NCBI GenBank assembly: GCA_001898185.1
Contig: MKTI01000014.1
Coordinates: 1-49,547 of the forward strand
Direction: 5' to 3'
DNA from: Cellulomonas sp. 73-145
GTDB lineage: Bacteria > Actinomycetota > Actinomycetes > Actinomycetales > Cellulomonadaceae
Length of the DNA: 49,547 nucleotides
The position numbers were made by a program, and so were the translations under genes. The notes under the pieces are model-generated. The model worked only from the letters and a program-made list of their open reading frames with translations, made no database searches and had not been told where the DNA came from. Positions 8,894-17,176 of the stretch are shown here, piece by piece. The first letter of the stretch is position 1, and every line of letters begins with the position of its first letter.

Positions 8894-9777
8894 GCGTCGG
8901 CCCCCGGCCGCCAGATGGTGACGACCGCGGCGACGGCCACGGCCAGCATCACCAGCAGGTACATCGTGGCCATCGCGCTGGCCAGGCCTGGCTCGCCGAA
9001 CCGGACCATGGTCCGGTAGATCAGCAGGCTCAGCGTCTGCGAGGCGTTCTCGGGGCCACCGCCGGTCTGGATCAAGATGATGTCGAACGCCTTAGCGGCG
9101 TCGATGCCGCGCACGATCAGGGTGACCGCGATCACGGGGCGCAGCAGCGGCACGATGATCCGCCTCAAGAGCGTCCAGCCCTTGGCTCCGTCCAGCCGGG
9201 CCGCCTCGATGACGTCGCCGGGGATGTTCTGCAGCCCGGCGAACAGGACGAGGGCCATGAATGCTGTGGTCAGCCAGATGTCGGGGATCGCGACGGAGAA
9301 GAGCACGATCCGCGAGTTCGACAGCCAGCCGATGTCACTTGCGGAGTGCAGGATCCCCACGCGCGCGAGCAGGGCGTTGACGATGCCGGAGTTGTCGATC
9401 AGCAGGAACCGCCAGAGCAGACCGGCCACGACCGGGGCGATCATCAGCGGGTACATGAAGATGGTCCGGAACACCGCCGAGCGGCGGCCGATCGCGCTGA
9501 ACAGCAGGGCGGTGGCCAGGCCGAGCACGAACTCGGCGGACACGACCAGAACGGTGTAGGCCAGCGTCCGGACGGCGGAGCTGCGGAACCCGGAGCTGGT
9601 GAGGGCTGTCGTGTAGTTGCCGAGGCCGACGAAGGTGCGCGGGCCACCGGCGATCGGGGAGATGTCGTAGAAGCTGTTCATGACCAGCCGCACGATCGGC
9701 CAGGCCACGAAGGCTGCGAGGAAGAGCGCCGCCGGCACCATCAACAGTGCGGCGAAGCGTCGGTCGGTGAGACGCAC
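8890..9777 (-). CDS. Carbohydrate ABC transporter permease (MalF-like), 295 aa
   Basis: First permease of importer 2, with six membrane helices and the EAA loop reading IEAARLDGAKGWTLL. I place the start at GTG 9777: AGAAGG lies six bases upstream, the length then matches the family, and the product begins with a basic VRLTDRR n-region before the first helix. An alternative ATG at 9873 would put the first codons inside the hairpin at 9836-9876. It partners with the 8054-8893 product and the binding protein at 9883-11238. Confidence 0.9.
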   Translation of the reverse strand: MRLTDRRFAALLMVPAALFLAAFVAWPIVRLVMNSFYDISPIAGGPRTFVGLGNYTTALTSSGFRSSAVRTLAYTVLVVSAEFVLGLATALLFSAIGRRSAVFRTIFMYPLMIAPVVAGLLWRFLLIDNSGIVNALLARVGILHSASDIGWLSNSRIVLFSVAIPDIWLTTAFMALVLFAGLQNIPGDVIEAARLDGAKGWTLLRRIIVPLLRPVIAVTLIVRGIDAAKAFDIILIQTGGGPENASQTLSLLIYRTMVRFGEPGLASAMATMYLLVMLAVAVAAVVTIWRPGADA

Positions 9778-9835
9778 GGGGAACCTTCTGCCGGCGGCGG
9801 TGGCCGCGCTACGGGTGGGGAAAGGCGTGGGAGGG

Positions 9836-9876
9836 CGGGTGTGGCCGGCACTGCAGAGGGGCACCGGCCACACCCG
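9836..9876 (-). terminator. Hairpin between binding-protein and permease genes
   Basis: Perfect 13-bp arms (9836-9848 and 9864-9876) with a 15-base loop lie just downstream of the binding-protein stop and before the permease ribosome site. Such stem-loops in sugar-transport operons are known to stabilise or attenuate the message so that more binding protein than permease is made. That role is inferred here. Confidence 0.65.
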
Positions 9877-9882
9877 GGTTGG

Positions 9883-11238
9883 TTAGCCGACGATGCCTTC
9901 GATCTGCTTCTTGGCGTCGTCGAGCAGCTTCTGGTTGTCGGTGCCGTTGCCGTCGACAGCCTTCTGGATCATCGGGACGAGGACGGTGTCCACGATCTGC
10001 TGCCACTTGGCGTTCGCCGGCCGCGGCTGGGTGCCGCTGGAGCCCAGAGTGGTGATCAGCGGGTTGAGGTTCTCGTGGCCCGGCTGAGCGGCTGCGCTCT
10101 GCAGGGCGGACTTGGTGGCTGCCAGTCCCAGCGCCGTGCTCAGGCCCAGTGCGTTGTTCTCGTACGCGAACTGGATGAACTTCTTGGCCTCGGCCGAGTT
10201 CTTCGTGGCCTTCGGCACGGACAGGTACCACGCGCCGGGGATAGCGCCGATGCCGCCGTCACCGGCCGGCATGGGCGCGACGCCGACCTTGCCGTAGACC
10301 GGGGAGTCCTTGGGGATCTGGGTGTAGGCGTGCGCCCAGAAGCGCGTCATGGCCAGCTGGCCCTGGTTGAACAGGTTCTGCGCGGCGGCCCAGTCGATCT
10401 GCGAGGGGCCCGCCGGGGTGACCTTGTCCTTGGTCGCGAGCTGCGTGTAGAAGTCCAGCGCCTTCTTGTGCGCTGCGTCGTTGATGATGACCTTGCCGCT
10501 GTCGTCCAGGACGACGTTCTTGTCACCGGCCTGCAGGACGGTCGCCAGCCACTCGGTCTCGACCTTGCCCTTGACGTCCGTGCCGTACAGCTTCGGGGTG
10601 CCGCCGTTCGCCGCGGCGCTGTCCTCGGTGAAGAACTTGGCCACGTCGAGGTACTGCTGCCACGTCGTGGGGACCACCAGGTCGTACCCGTACTTGGCCT
10701 TGAACGCGGTCTTCTTGGCCGTGTCGTTGAACAGGTCGGTGCGGTAGAAGAGCAGCTCGGCGTTCGTCCAGGCCGGCATCCCGATGAAGTGGCCGCCGGT
10801 CTGGGCTTCCTTCAGCAACGACGGGAACATGTCGCCCTTGACCTTGTCGGTGAACAGGTCGTCGATCGGCGTCAGGCCGTCCTTGAACGCGGTCAGCCAG
10901 ACGGCGTCGAGCGCTGCGACGTCGAACGACACGTTGCCTGAGGACAGCTCGCTGTTCAGGCGGTCGTAGAGGCCGTCGTACGGCAGCTCGACGAACGTGA
11001 TCTTGGTGCCGGTCTCCTGCGTGTACTTGTCCGCGACCGGCTGGAGCTCTCCGTGGCCGCCACCCTCGACCAGCACGGTGAGGCTGCCGCTCCCGGCGGC
11101 TGCCGTCCCGGACGAGGTGCTCTTGCTTGTGGTGCCGCCCGCGCCGCAGGCTGCCACCGTCACGAGCGTGGCTGCTGCCAGACCGGCCACCACTGAACGT
11201 CGCACCAGGCGGCGCGATCCAACTTCCCACGACCTCAT
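9883..11238 (-). CDS. Carbohydrate ABC transporter substrate-binding lipoprotein, 451 aa
   Basis: Extracellular sugar-binding lipoprotein of importer 2. The N-terminus has a basic n-region (RRLVRRS), a hydrophobic segment and a lipobox ending VAAC followed by a GAGGTTSKSTSSG linker. The mature part is a family 1 solute-binding fold with GELQPVADKYTQETG and a late helix rich in Lys and Gln. ATG 11238 is preceded by AAGGAG at about ten bases. It is first gene of a leftward operon: binding protein, permease, permease, GH91, LacI, fructokinase. The promoter and paired operator boxes lie at 11287-11343. Confidence 0.93.
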   Translation of the reverse strand: MRSWEVGSRRLVRRSVVAGLAAATLVTVAACGAGGTTSKSTSSGTAAAGSGSLTVLVEGGGHGELQPVADKYTQETGTKITFVELPYDGLYDRLNSELSSGNVSFDVAALDAVWLTAFKDGLTPIDDLFTDKVKGDMFPSLLKEAQTGGHFIGMPAWTNAELLFYRTDLFNDTAKKTAFKAKYGYDLVVPTTWQQYLDVAKFFTEDSAAANGGTPKLYGTDVKGKVETEWLATVLQAGDKNVVLDDSGKVIINDAAHKKALDFYTQLATKDKVTPAGPSQIDWAAAQNLFNQGQLAMTRFWAHAYTQIPKDSPVYGKVGVAPMPAGDGGIGAIPGAWYLSVPKATKNSAEAKKFIQFAYENNALGLSTALGLAATKSALQSAAAQPGHENLNPLITTLGSSGTQPRPANAKWQQIVDTVLVPMIQKAVDGNGTDNQKLLDDAKKQIEGIVG

Positions 11239-11286
11239 CGAGGGGACTCCTTCGTCCTGTCGGGGCGCATCGCGATCTGGATGCGC

Positions 11287-11307
11287 AAACGTTTTGCAAA
11301 AACGTTT
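11287..11307. promoter_or_regulatory. Paired LacI-type operator boxes (AAACGTTT x2)
   Basis: Two AAACGTTT palindromes at 11287-11294 and 11300-11307 form one larger imperfect palindrome (GCGCAAACGTTTT ... AAAACGTTTACGC). They sit where transcription of the importer 2 operon should start, so a bound LacI protein would block it. The same core occurs upstream of the GH172 gene and of importer 3. Confidence 0.75.
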
Positions 11308-11313
11308 ACGCAC

Positions 11314-11343
11314 AAAGTAGGGGGCGGCTCGGCGGGCCGTCAA
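11314..11343 (-). promoter_or_regulatory. Promoter of the importer 2 / GH91 operon
   Basis: On the - strand, TTGACG (11338-11343) and TACTTT (11314-11319) are separated by 18 bp, a good -35/-10 pair. The predicted start falls inside the operator boxes. Confidence 0.65.
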
Positions 11344-11692
11344 GCCGCACCGGATCACGGTTCGGACACGGGACAAACCTCAGTGCGAGACCGACGACCA
11401 CGCGCTTGAGCGTCTCTGCGTCCCGCGTGGAACCGGCCGTGGCAGCCGCGGCCGCCGTCCCGCGGAGGTGCGGCGGCGGAGTAGGGGCTGGAGGTGACAC
11501 CGGGTCCCGGGCGGCATGTGCGCGGCCCACGCAGGCGCTCAGCAGATGGATGTGGTCGTCGTTGACCGCGGAGCGCGATGTGCTGCCCCAGGCACCGGCG
11601 TCGCGCCTCGATGCGCGCCTTCGCAGTGTTTGACGGTGCACCGGGCGGTGCCTCAGGACGACTGCAAGGGCGGCCGAATGCGAGCGGCCAGG

Positions 11693-11730
11693 CGCCACCG
11701 GCGGGCGGACGGAGCCGCCCGCCGATGGCG
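11693..11730 (-). terminator. Terminator hairpin after GH32 (second)
   Basis: Arms of 16 bp (11693-11708 and 11715-11730, one mismatch) with a 6-base loop lie directly downstream of the GH32 stop at 11739. This separates the GH172-GH32 pair from the importer 2 operon. Confidence 0.75.
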
Positions 11731-11738
11731 GTTCGTCG

Positions 11739-13010
11739 TCAGGCCAGGTCCCAGACGCGTGCCGTCGCCCCGCCCTCGACGGTCAGCTTGCGTGACCCGG
11801 CGGGCGCCGTCAGCGGGGCAGCGAGCACGCCGGCTGCGGTGAACACCTCGACGACTGGGCCGTCGATGAGGACGCGGATGCCGACGCCTGCGGTGGGCAT
11901 GCTCCACTCTCCAGCGGGCGTGGACACCGACACCTGGCCAGCGGCTGCTGTGAGTCCCAGCGTGTCCTCGTCGAGCGTCAGGGTGGCCCGCGCGCCGGGC
12001 CCGTCGAGGGCGAGCTCGAGGTCGCACGTCGAGGCCACCTCGACGGTGGCATCGCGGACGGATGCGGCGTCTCCGGCGCGCGAGCTGACGACACTGGCGT
12101 GCGGCGAGGCGACGACGCGGTCGCCGTCGAGCTCCAGGACGTGCGGGACGGAGTGCGCACTGGCCCATCGACCGTGAGAGTCGTCGACCCCCCGCAGCCA
12201 GTAGATCAGCCCACGCTCGCCGTTCCTGTCCTCGAACGCGGACCCGGCGTAGTAGGACGGCCCGTAGGACAGGCGGTGCCAGGACTCGGCGGTGAAGCGG
12301 CCGTTCTCGTAGGTGCCGATCGCGTAGCCCTCGTAGTAGGGGACGAAGGGCTCCCACACCGAGACGGTCAGGACCCACTTGTCACCGAGGGGGAACAGCT
12401 GCGGGCACTCCCAGACGGCGCCCATCCAGACCGGTTCGGTCTCGTCGCGGTGCCGGCTGGCGAGCAGGCCGTCGTACTTCCAGTCCTGCAGATCGTCCGA
12501 GGAGAACGTCAGGGCGGTGGCGGTGCCGTCGGTGAGGCCGGCGCCCATGAGCATGCGCCAGGTGGTGCCGTCGTGGAAGACGTACGGGTCGCGGAACGCC
12601 ACCACGTCAACGTCCGCCGGGAGCTCGGCCACGACACGACCCTTGTCCCACGTCGTCCAGCTGGAGTCTGTCGGCCGAGCGATGCGGGCCTTCCCGATCT
12701 GGACGTCCGGAGTGTTGACGGTCGTGTAGAACAGCGCGGCCGGTTCGCCCTTCGGCTGCACGAGGCTGCCGGACCACACCCCGTCGTCACCGTCCCCGGG
12801 CTCTAGCGCGACGGGGCCTTCCGTCCAGTGAAGGGCATCGGGGCTGGTCGCGTGGCCCCACCGCTGGTTGGGGCCCCACTCCGTCTGGCCGGGGACGAAC
12901 TGGAAGAACAGGTGGTACTGCCCCTCGTGGTAGGTCAGCCCGAGCGGGTCGTTGATCCACCCTTCCTGCGCGGTGAAGTGGATGCGGGGGCGTGCAACGT
13001 CGGCGCTCAT
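11739..13010 (-). CDS. GH32 beta-fructosidase, variant WINDPLG motif, 423 aa
   Basis: Second GH32 enzyme, probably cleaving inulobiose or inulo-oligosaccharides to fructose. The motifs are WINDPLG with nucleophile D21, FRDP with D141, and WECP with acid/base E201. The usual Asn of WMNDPNG is replaced by Leu23, which lines the -1 subsite in the family and may signal a different specificity. There is no signal peptide, so it is predicted to be cytoplasmic. A C-terminal beta-sandwich starts at about residue 285 and is shorter than in many relatives. Its start ATG shares one base with the GH172 stop, so the two enzymes are translationally coupled and likely act in sequence. Confidence 0.92.
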   Translation of the reverse strand: MSADVARPRIHFTAQEGWINDPLGLTYHEGQYHLFFQFVPGQTEWGPNQRWGHATSPDALHWTEGPVALEPGDGDDGVWSGSLVQPKGEPAALFYTTVNTPDVQIGKARIARPTDSSWTTWDKGRVVAELPADVDVVAFRDPYVFHDGTTWRMLMGAGLTDGTATALTFSSDDLQDWKYDGLLASRHRDETEPVWMGAVWECPQLFPLGDKWVLTVSVWEPFVPYYEGYAIGTYENGRFTAESWHRLSYGPSYYAGSAFEDRNGERGLIYWLRGVDDSHGRWASAHSVPHVLELDGDRVVASPHASVVSSRAGDAASVRDATVEVASTCDLELALDGPGARATLTLDEDTLGLTAAAGQVSVSTPAGEWSMPTAGVGIRVLIDGPVVEVFTAAGVLAAPLTAPAGSRKLTVEGGATARVWDLA

Positions 13011-14380
13011 CAGTGCCGTGCCTCTCGGTGCAGGTCGTCGAAACGGGTGCGGATCTCTCGGGCCTGTGCGGCGTTGCCCGCCTCCCAGGTGTCGATCTCG
13101 GGGACGCGCTCGGCACGGACGCGGTCACGCTCGGCGACGAACTTCTCCATGCGCGCGGCGGTCGCATCGCGCGCCGCCTGCTGTGCTGGGCTGAGGGTCG
13201 GCAGGGGAGCGGTGACGACGGCGTCGCGTGGGCGCAGCGGGAGTCGCTCCTCGACCGGCGGGATGGTCAGTGGTGCGGTGGGCAGCGTCTGGTACCAGTA
13301 CGCGACCGATGCCCAGTCGTCGGACAGGTGGTTGGCGTGGCCGTGCTCGAAGGAGACCTTGATCCGCTTGCTGAAGCGGATCGGGTCGACCATGTGGAAG
13401 CGGTAGCTGTGGTGGAAGCCGGGCACGTCCTCCTCGTGGACGATCGTGCCGTTCATCAGGTACGCGTTGTGCTGCATGCCCCAGGCGTGGCCGAAGTAGT
13501 CCTCCATGCCGGTGCCGTGCAGGCTCGGGGGCCAGGTGTCGTCGTCGATGAAGATCATGTCGTCGCCCTCGCCCCACCAGGACCCCTGGAAGTGCCGCAC
13601 GGCCAGGGTGCACCCGACGTAGTGGCCATGACCCTCGACCTCGAGGGCGACGTAGTTGTCCTTGCCGTCCAGGTCGGGAATGTTGACCTCGATGGCGTTG
13701 GACTGCAGGTCCGGGCCCCACCCGTTGCACGGCCGGGCCTGGCGGTAGTGGGCGTGGAAGTACGCCACGTCCTCGGCCAGCGGCTGCGGGTACAGCTCGT
13801 AGTCGATGTAGAAGTACTGCAGGTACGGCACGTCGTTCTGGTTCTCCACCACGACCCGTGCTCGCTTGTTGAACGGCATCTGGAAGTAGCTGTTGAACGC
13901 CGCCGAACCGCCGAAGGTGTGCAGCTCGGCCTCCTTCGCGGAGACCGACAACGGCAGGGACTCGTACGACCCGGACAGGGAGTTCATCAGTCCGAAGAAG
14001 TCGCCGAGGGGCGCGATGACGCTCGGGGTGTCCTGGTCGTCCCAGTAGATCTTCAGGACGACCTTGCGGTAGTAGTCCGGGTCGACGACCTCCCAGCTGA
14101 CACCCAAGGCGTTATGGATCTCCAGCATGGGGACACCCACCACGTCCGGGGGGATCTGCCCCGGGCCCGGCTGCAGCCGGCAGGACTGCGTCATCCACAT
14201 GTGGGTGATCGCCCCCGGTCCGTGGATGTCGGCCAGGACGCGTTCCTCGCCGGGTCGGATCAGCCAGTTGTCGCGGTTGCGCCCCGTCTGGTCCCAGCTC
14301 GACGAGCGCGCAGTTCGTGCGTCGCGCGTTCGGGTGAGGTCTCCCAGGATTCCCTTGCCGGGCCCGGTCTCACGATCCAT
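13010..14380 (-). CDS. GH172 (DUF2961) difructose-anhydride / alpha-D-fructofuranosidase-type enzyme, 456 aa
   Basis: The protein matches the DUF2961 family, now GH172. Its founding member is a Bifidobacterium difructose dianhydride I synthase/hydrolase; other members cleave alpha-D-arabinofuranosides. Hallmarks are GSWWGEGDDM with E271 and HGTGMEDYF with E293. These are the expected nucleophile and acid/base positions (family assignment recalled, not searched). No signal peptide is visible. ATG 14380 is preceded by GGGAGAA. An upstream in-frame extension would run through the promoter and operator and is rejected. Co-transcription with GH32 and the nearby GH91 gene support opening of difructose anhydride in the cytoplasm. 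The exact anhydride (I or III) cannot be assigned. Confidence 0.87.
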   Translation of the reverse strand: MDRETGPGKGILGDLTRTRDARTARSSSWDQTGRNRDNWLIRPGEERVLADIHGPGAITHMWMTQSCRLQPGPGQIPPDVVGVPMLEIHNALGVSWEVVDPDYYRKVVLKIYWDDQDTPSVIAPLGDFFGLMNSLSGSYESLPLSVSAKEAELHTFGGSAAFNSYFQMPFNKRARVVVENQNDVPYLQYFYIDYELYPQPLAEDVAYFHAHYRQARPCNGWGPDLQSNAIEVNIPDLDGKDNYVALEVEGHGHYVGCTLAVRHFQGSWWGEGDDMIFIDDDTWPPSLHGTGMEDYFGHAWGMQHNAYLMNGTIVHEEDVPGFHHSYRFHMVDPIRFSKRIKVSFEHGHANHLSDDWASVAYWYQTLPTAPLTIPPVEERLPLRPRDAVVTAPLPTLSPAQQAARDATAARMEKFVAERDRVRAERVPEIDTWEAGNAAQAREIRTRFDDLHREARH

Positions 14381-14506
14381 CGTCGTTCTCCCATCCTCGG
14401 TGCCTCGGGCTGCAGTGCCCGGCGCACCCCGGCGTCGCCTCGTTGCGTCAGGCTGGCGCCGACTCGCGACGGGGGCCCCAACTTGGGATGGAGCCGCCAG
14501 GCATCG

Positions 14507-14556
14507 AAACGTTTGTCGGTCGAACGCAGCATGCTGCCCGTCACGGCATGCGTCAA
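14507..14556 (-). promoter_or_regulatory. Leftward promoter with LacI-type operator (GH172-GH32 operon)
   Basis: On the - strand, TTGACG (14551-14556) and CATGCT (14528-14533, 17-bp spacer) precede the palindrome CAAACGTTTCG, whose AAACGTTT core is at 14507-14514. The -10 element is only a moderate match. Confidence 0.55.
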
Positions 14557-14680
14557 GCGACACCACGTCGCGCACGGTCGACCCGGCCTTCGAGGCAACT
14601 CGCGACGCGGGCGACGACATACCAGCAGGTGACAGGGGCAAGGGGGCAGCCGCCCAATGCCTGATGGTCGTCTGACGCAC

Positions 14681-14726
14681 TTGACGACGCGATGCGGCCG
14701 GCTCTACGGTCGCCAGGCAAACGTTT
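14681..14726 (+). promoter_or_regulatory. Rightward promoter with LacI-type operator (importer 3 operon)
   Basis: TTGACG (14681-14686) and TACGGT (14705-14710) are 18 bp apart. The operator GCAAACGTTTCGC follows, with its AAACGTTT core at 14719-14726. The flanking bases are the reverse complement of the GH172 operator, so both probably bind the same regulator. Confidence 0.65.
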
Positions 14727-14903
14727 CGCAGCCGCCACGCTCATTGCCGAGCACCATGACCCTGTGACGGCGCGGGATCTCACAAGGCCAGCCCGCAGCA
14801 CACGTCCGGACCACCGCTGTGGTCGGGATGCCCAGCCTGACCCGTCGGTCGCCGATCGACCGACGGTCCAGTACAGCGACGTACGACAGGAGTGGAGACG
14901 ACG

Positions 14904-16229
14904 ATGAACAACCAGCGACGACGGTGGGGCTACGCCCACCCGCGCGGAGCCGCGGTGGCACTGGCGGCGTTGACTGCCCTGGGCCTTGCCGCGTGCGGGT
15001 CGGGTTCCTCGGGCGCCGCGAGCTCGACGGCCGGCGGCAAGGTGCAGATCACGTTGTCGATGCAGAACCCGAACGTGCAGCAGCAGGACCCCGCGACCTA
15101 CGCCATCGTCCAGGCGTTCCAGAAGGCCAACCCCGACATCACCGTGAAGATCGAGGGGCAGACGGTCGACGAGCACGAGAAGGCCATGCAGGTGGCTGCC
15201 CAGTCCGGCACGCTGCCGGACATCTTCTGGGTCTACAACTCCCTCGCGTCGCAGATGGCTCAGCAGGGCAAGTTGCTCGACCTGGGCCCGGTGCTGCAGG
15301 AGGGCAACCTGACCGACAAGTTCCCGAAGGCGATGCTGTCGGGGTACACGAGCAACGGGACCCAGTACGGCGTCCCGTACCAGTCGCTGGTCACCGGGCT
15401 CTACGTGAACACGTCGATCCTGCAGAAGTACGGCCTCAGCGAGCCGAAGACCTTCGACGAGCTGCTCAACGTCGCCCAGGTGCTGTCCAAGAACGGGGTC
15501 ACGACGATCGCGCAGGGCGCCAGCAAGTCGGCCTACAGCGTGTGGGCGTTCCTGACGATGCTGGACAGGTTCGGCTACGAGGACAAGTACCAGGACGTCC
15601 TCTCGGGCAAGGCGAGCTACAACAACGCCGACTTCCTGCGGCTCTACCAGCACATCGAGCAGCTGGCCAAGGCTGGCGCGTTCTCCAAGAGCGTCTCGAC
15701 CCAGACGTACGTGCAGGCGGTCGAGGAGTTCACCAGCGGCAACGCCGCGATGCTGGACTCCGGCGTCTGGGCGGCCGGTGACATCCAGAAGAGCTCGGTC
15801 GCCGCGAGCACCAAGTTCTGGGCGGGGCCGACGTTCTCCGATGGCGTGGGCGACCAGAACCTGTACATGAACGCGCCGTCGGCGCCGCTGGTGGTCAGCG
15901 CCGAGGTGAAGAAGTCGGCCGCCAAGCTCGACGCGGTCAAGAAGTTCATGGCGTTCTACTACGGCGACTCTGGCCAGCAGATCCTGGTCGACAACGCCCA
16001 GACCCCGGTCACCACCTACAAGCCGCAGGTCGACGCGAGCACCCAGCCCGTCTTCGCCTCGGTGCTGTCGGTCCTGCAGCAGGACGGCTGGCACAGCCCC
16101 GCCGCCCAGCCTGACCTGGTCGTGTCCGCGGAGACCTCCAGCGCCATGTACGACAGCATCTACGGCGTGATCCAGGGCGTGTACTCCCCGTCGCAGGCCC
16201 TCGACGTGGTGCAGAAGACGATCCACTGA
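14904..16229 (+). CDS. Carbohydrate ABC transporter substrate-binding lipoprotein, 441 aa
   Basis: Extracellular binding protein of importer 3. The signal has a basic start (MNNQRRRW), a hydrophobic stretch, and the lipobox LAAC followed by GSGSSGAASS. The mature fold is a family 1 solute-binding protein (FQKANPDITVKIEGQTVDEHEK; LPDIFWVYN). I chose ATG 14904, preceded by GGAG six bases upstream; an in-frame GTG at 14892 would add four residues. It heads a rightward operon with two permeases and a LacI gene. Confidence 0.92.
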   Translation: MNNQRRRWGYAHPRGAAVALAALTALGLAACGSGSSGAASSTAGGKVQITLSMQNPNVQQQDPATYAIVQAFQKANPDITVKIEGQTVDEHEKAMQVAAQSGTLPDIFWVYNSLASQMAQQGKLLDLGPVLQEGNLTDKFPKAMLSGYTSNGTQYGVPYQSLVTGLYVNTSILQKYGLSEPKTFDELLNVAQVLSKNGVTTIAQGASKSAYSVWAFLTMLDRFGYEDKYQDVLSGKASYNNADFLRLYQHIEQLAKAGAFSKSVSTQTYVQAVEEFTSGNAAMLDSGVWAAGDIQKSSVAASTKFWAGPTFSDGVGDQNLYMNAPSAPLVVSAEVKKSAAKLDAVKKFMAFYYGDSGQQILVDNAQTPVTTYKPQVDASTQPVFASVLSVLQQDGWHSPAAQPDLVVSAETSSAMYDSIYGVIQGVYSPSQALDVVQKTIH

Positions 16230-16236
16230 GCAACCA

Positions 16237-16279
16237 CCGCTCGGGGCGGGTCCGCGACCGCGCGACCTGCCCCGAGCGG
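16237..16279 (+). terminator. Hairpin between binding-protein and permease genes (importer 3)
   Basis: 15-bp arms (16237-16251 and 16265-16279, one mismatch) with a 13-base loop lie between the binding-protein stop and the permease ribosome site. The position matches the hairpin at 9836-9876, and a message-stability or attenuation role is inferred. Confidence 0.65.
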
Positions 16280-16303
16280 GCAGACCGGACAGGAGGAGCC
16301 GAC

Positions 16304-17176
16304 GTGAAGTGGCTCAGCACCAGGCGAGCCCTTGCGCTCATGATCGCTCCTGCGCTCGCCGTCTACAGCCTGTACTTCGCCTACCCGATCGTGTACTCGC
16401 TGTACCAGAGCTTCACCAACGCGCAGGCATTCGGCTCGACGACGCTGGTCGGCGCGAAGAACTACACGCAGATGGTGCACGACACCCTGTTCTGGGGCTC
16501 GCTGCGCAACACCGGAATCATTCTTCTCGTCGCCCTGGTGATCCTTCTGCCGGGAGCGTTCTTCCTTGCGCACCTTCTCAGCGGGCACGTCCGGGGCGGG
16601 GGCGCGCTGCGCGCGATGATCTTCGCCCCGAACGTGATCGCGCCGATCCTCATCGGCCTGATCTGGGTATTCATCCTCGACCCGCACATCGGTCTGGTGA
16701 ACTCGCTCCTGCGCACCCTCGGCGTGGCGCATCCCCCGGTGTGGATCGGCGGGACAAGCCTCAGCCCCTGGTCGATCGGCGTGGTCTACACCTGGCAGAC
16801 GGTCGGGTTCATCATGACCATCTTCTACGCGGGCATCCGCATGCTGCCCCACGACGTGATGGAAGCCGCTTCCCTCGACGGGGCGACCGGCTGGCAGCGG
16901 CTGCGGTACGTGACCGTCCCGATGCTGCAGGAGACGTTCGGGATCACCACGGTGCTCGTGGTGACCGGTGTCTTCAAGATCTTCGAGCTCGTCTTCCAGC
17001 TGACCGGCGGCGGTCCCGTCCACCTGTCCGAGACGCTCGTCAGCTACACGTACTGGATGACGTTCTCCAACCAGAAGTACGGCTACGGCATGGCATTGGC
17101 TGTGGTCATCAGCCTGCTCGGCGTCGTCGTGACGGTCGCACAGATGGCGTTCATGCGCCGCAGGAGGGCCTCATGA
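16304..17176 (+). CDS. Carbohydrate ABC transporter permease (MalF-like), 290 aa
   Basis: First permease of importer 3. The GTG start at 16304 is preceded by AGGAGGAG. Six membrane helices are predicted, starting at residues 9-28. The EAA loop reads MEAASLDGATGWQRLRYV. The stop overlaps the next start (ATGA at 17173). Confidence 0.93.
   Translation: MKWLSTRRALALMIAPALAVYSLYFAYPIVYSLYQSFTNAQAFGSTTLVGAKNYTQMVHDTLFWGSLRNTGIILLVALVILLPGAFFLAHLLSGHVRGGGALRAMIFAPNVIAPILIGLIWVFILDPHIGLVNSLLRTLGVAHPPVWIGGTSLSPWSIGVVYTWQTVGFIMTIFYAGIRMLPHDVMEAASLDGATGWQRLRYVTVPMLQETFGITTVLVVTGVFKIFELVFQLTGGGPVHLSETLVSYTYWMTFSNQKYGYGMALAVVISLLGVVVTVAQMAFMRRRRAS

Larger units (their letters stand above)
11239..11738. 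other. 500-bp intergenic region between GH32 and binding-protein genes
   Basis: No convincing gene is present. It holds the hairpin that ends the GH172-GH32 operon (11693-11730), a sigma-70-like promoter and two operator boxes for the importer 2 operon (11287-11343). The remaining roughly 350 bp shows no further feature I can support. Confidence 0.6.
14381..14903. other. Divergent promoter region between GH172 and importer 3
   Basis: The 523-bp region has no gene. It carries one leftward and one rightward promoter, each with an AAACGTTT operator. The stretch 14556-14680 between them shows nothing further that I can support. Confidence 0.7.

Noticed and set aside
14553..16226. 557-codon leftward open frame
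   Set aside because: It is antisense to the importer 3 binding protein, which has a lipobox, ribosome site and family motifs. Long antisense frames are common at this GC content.
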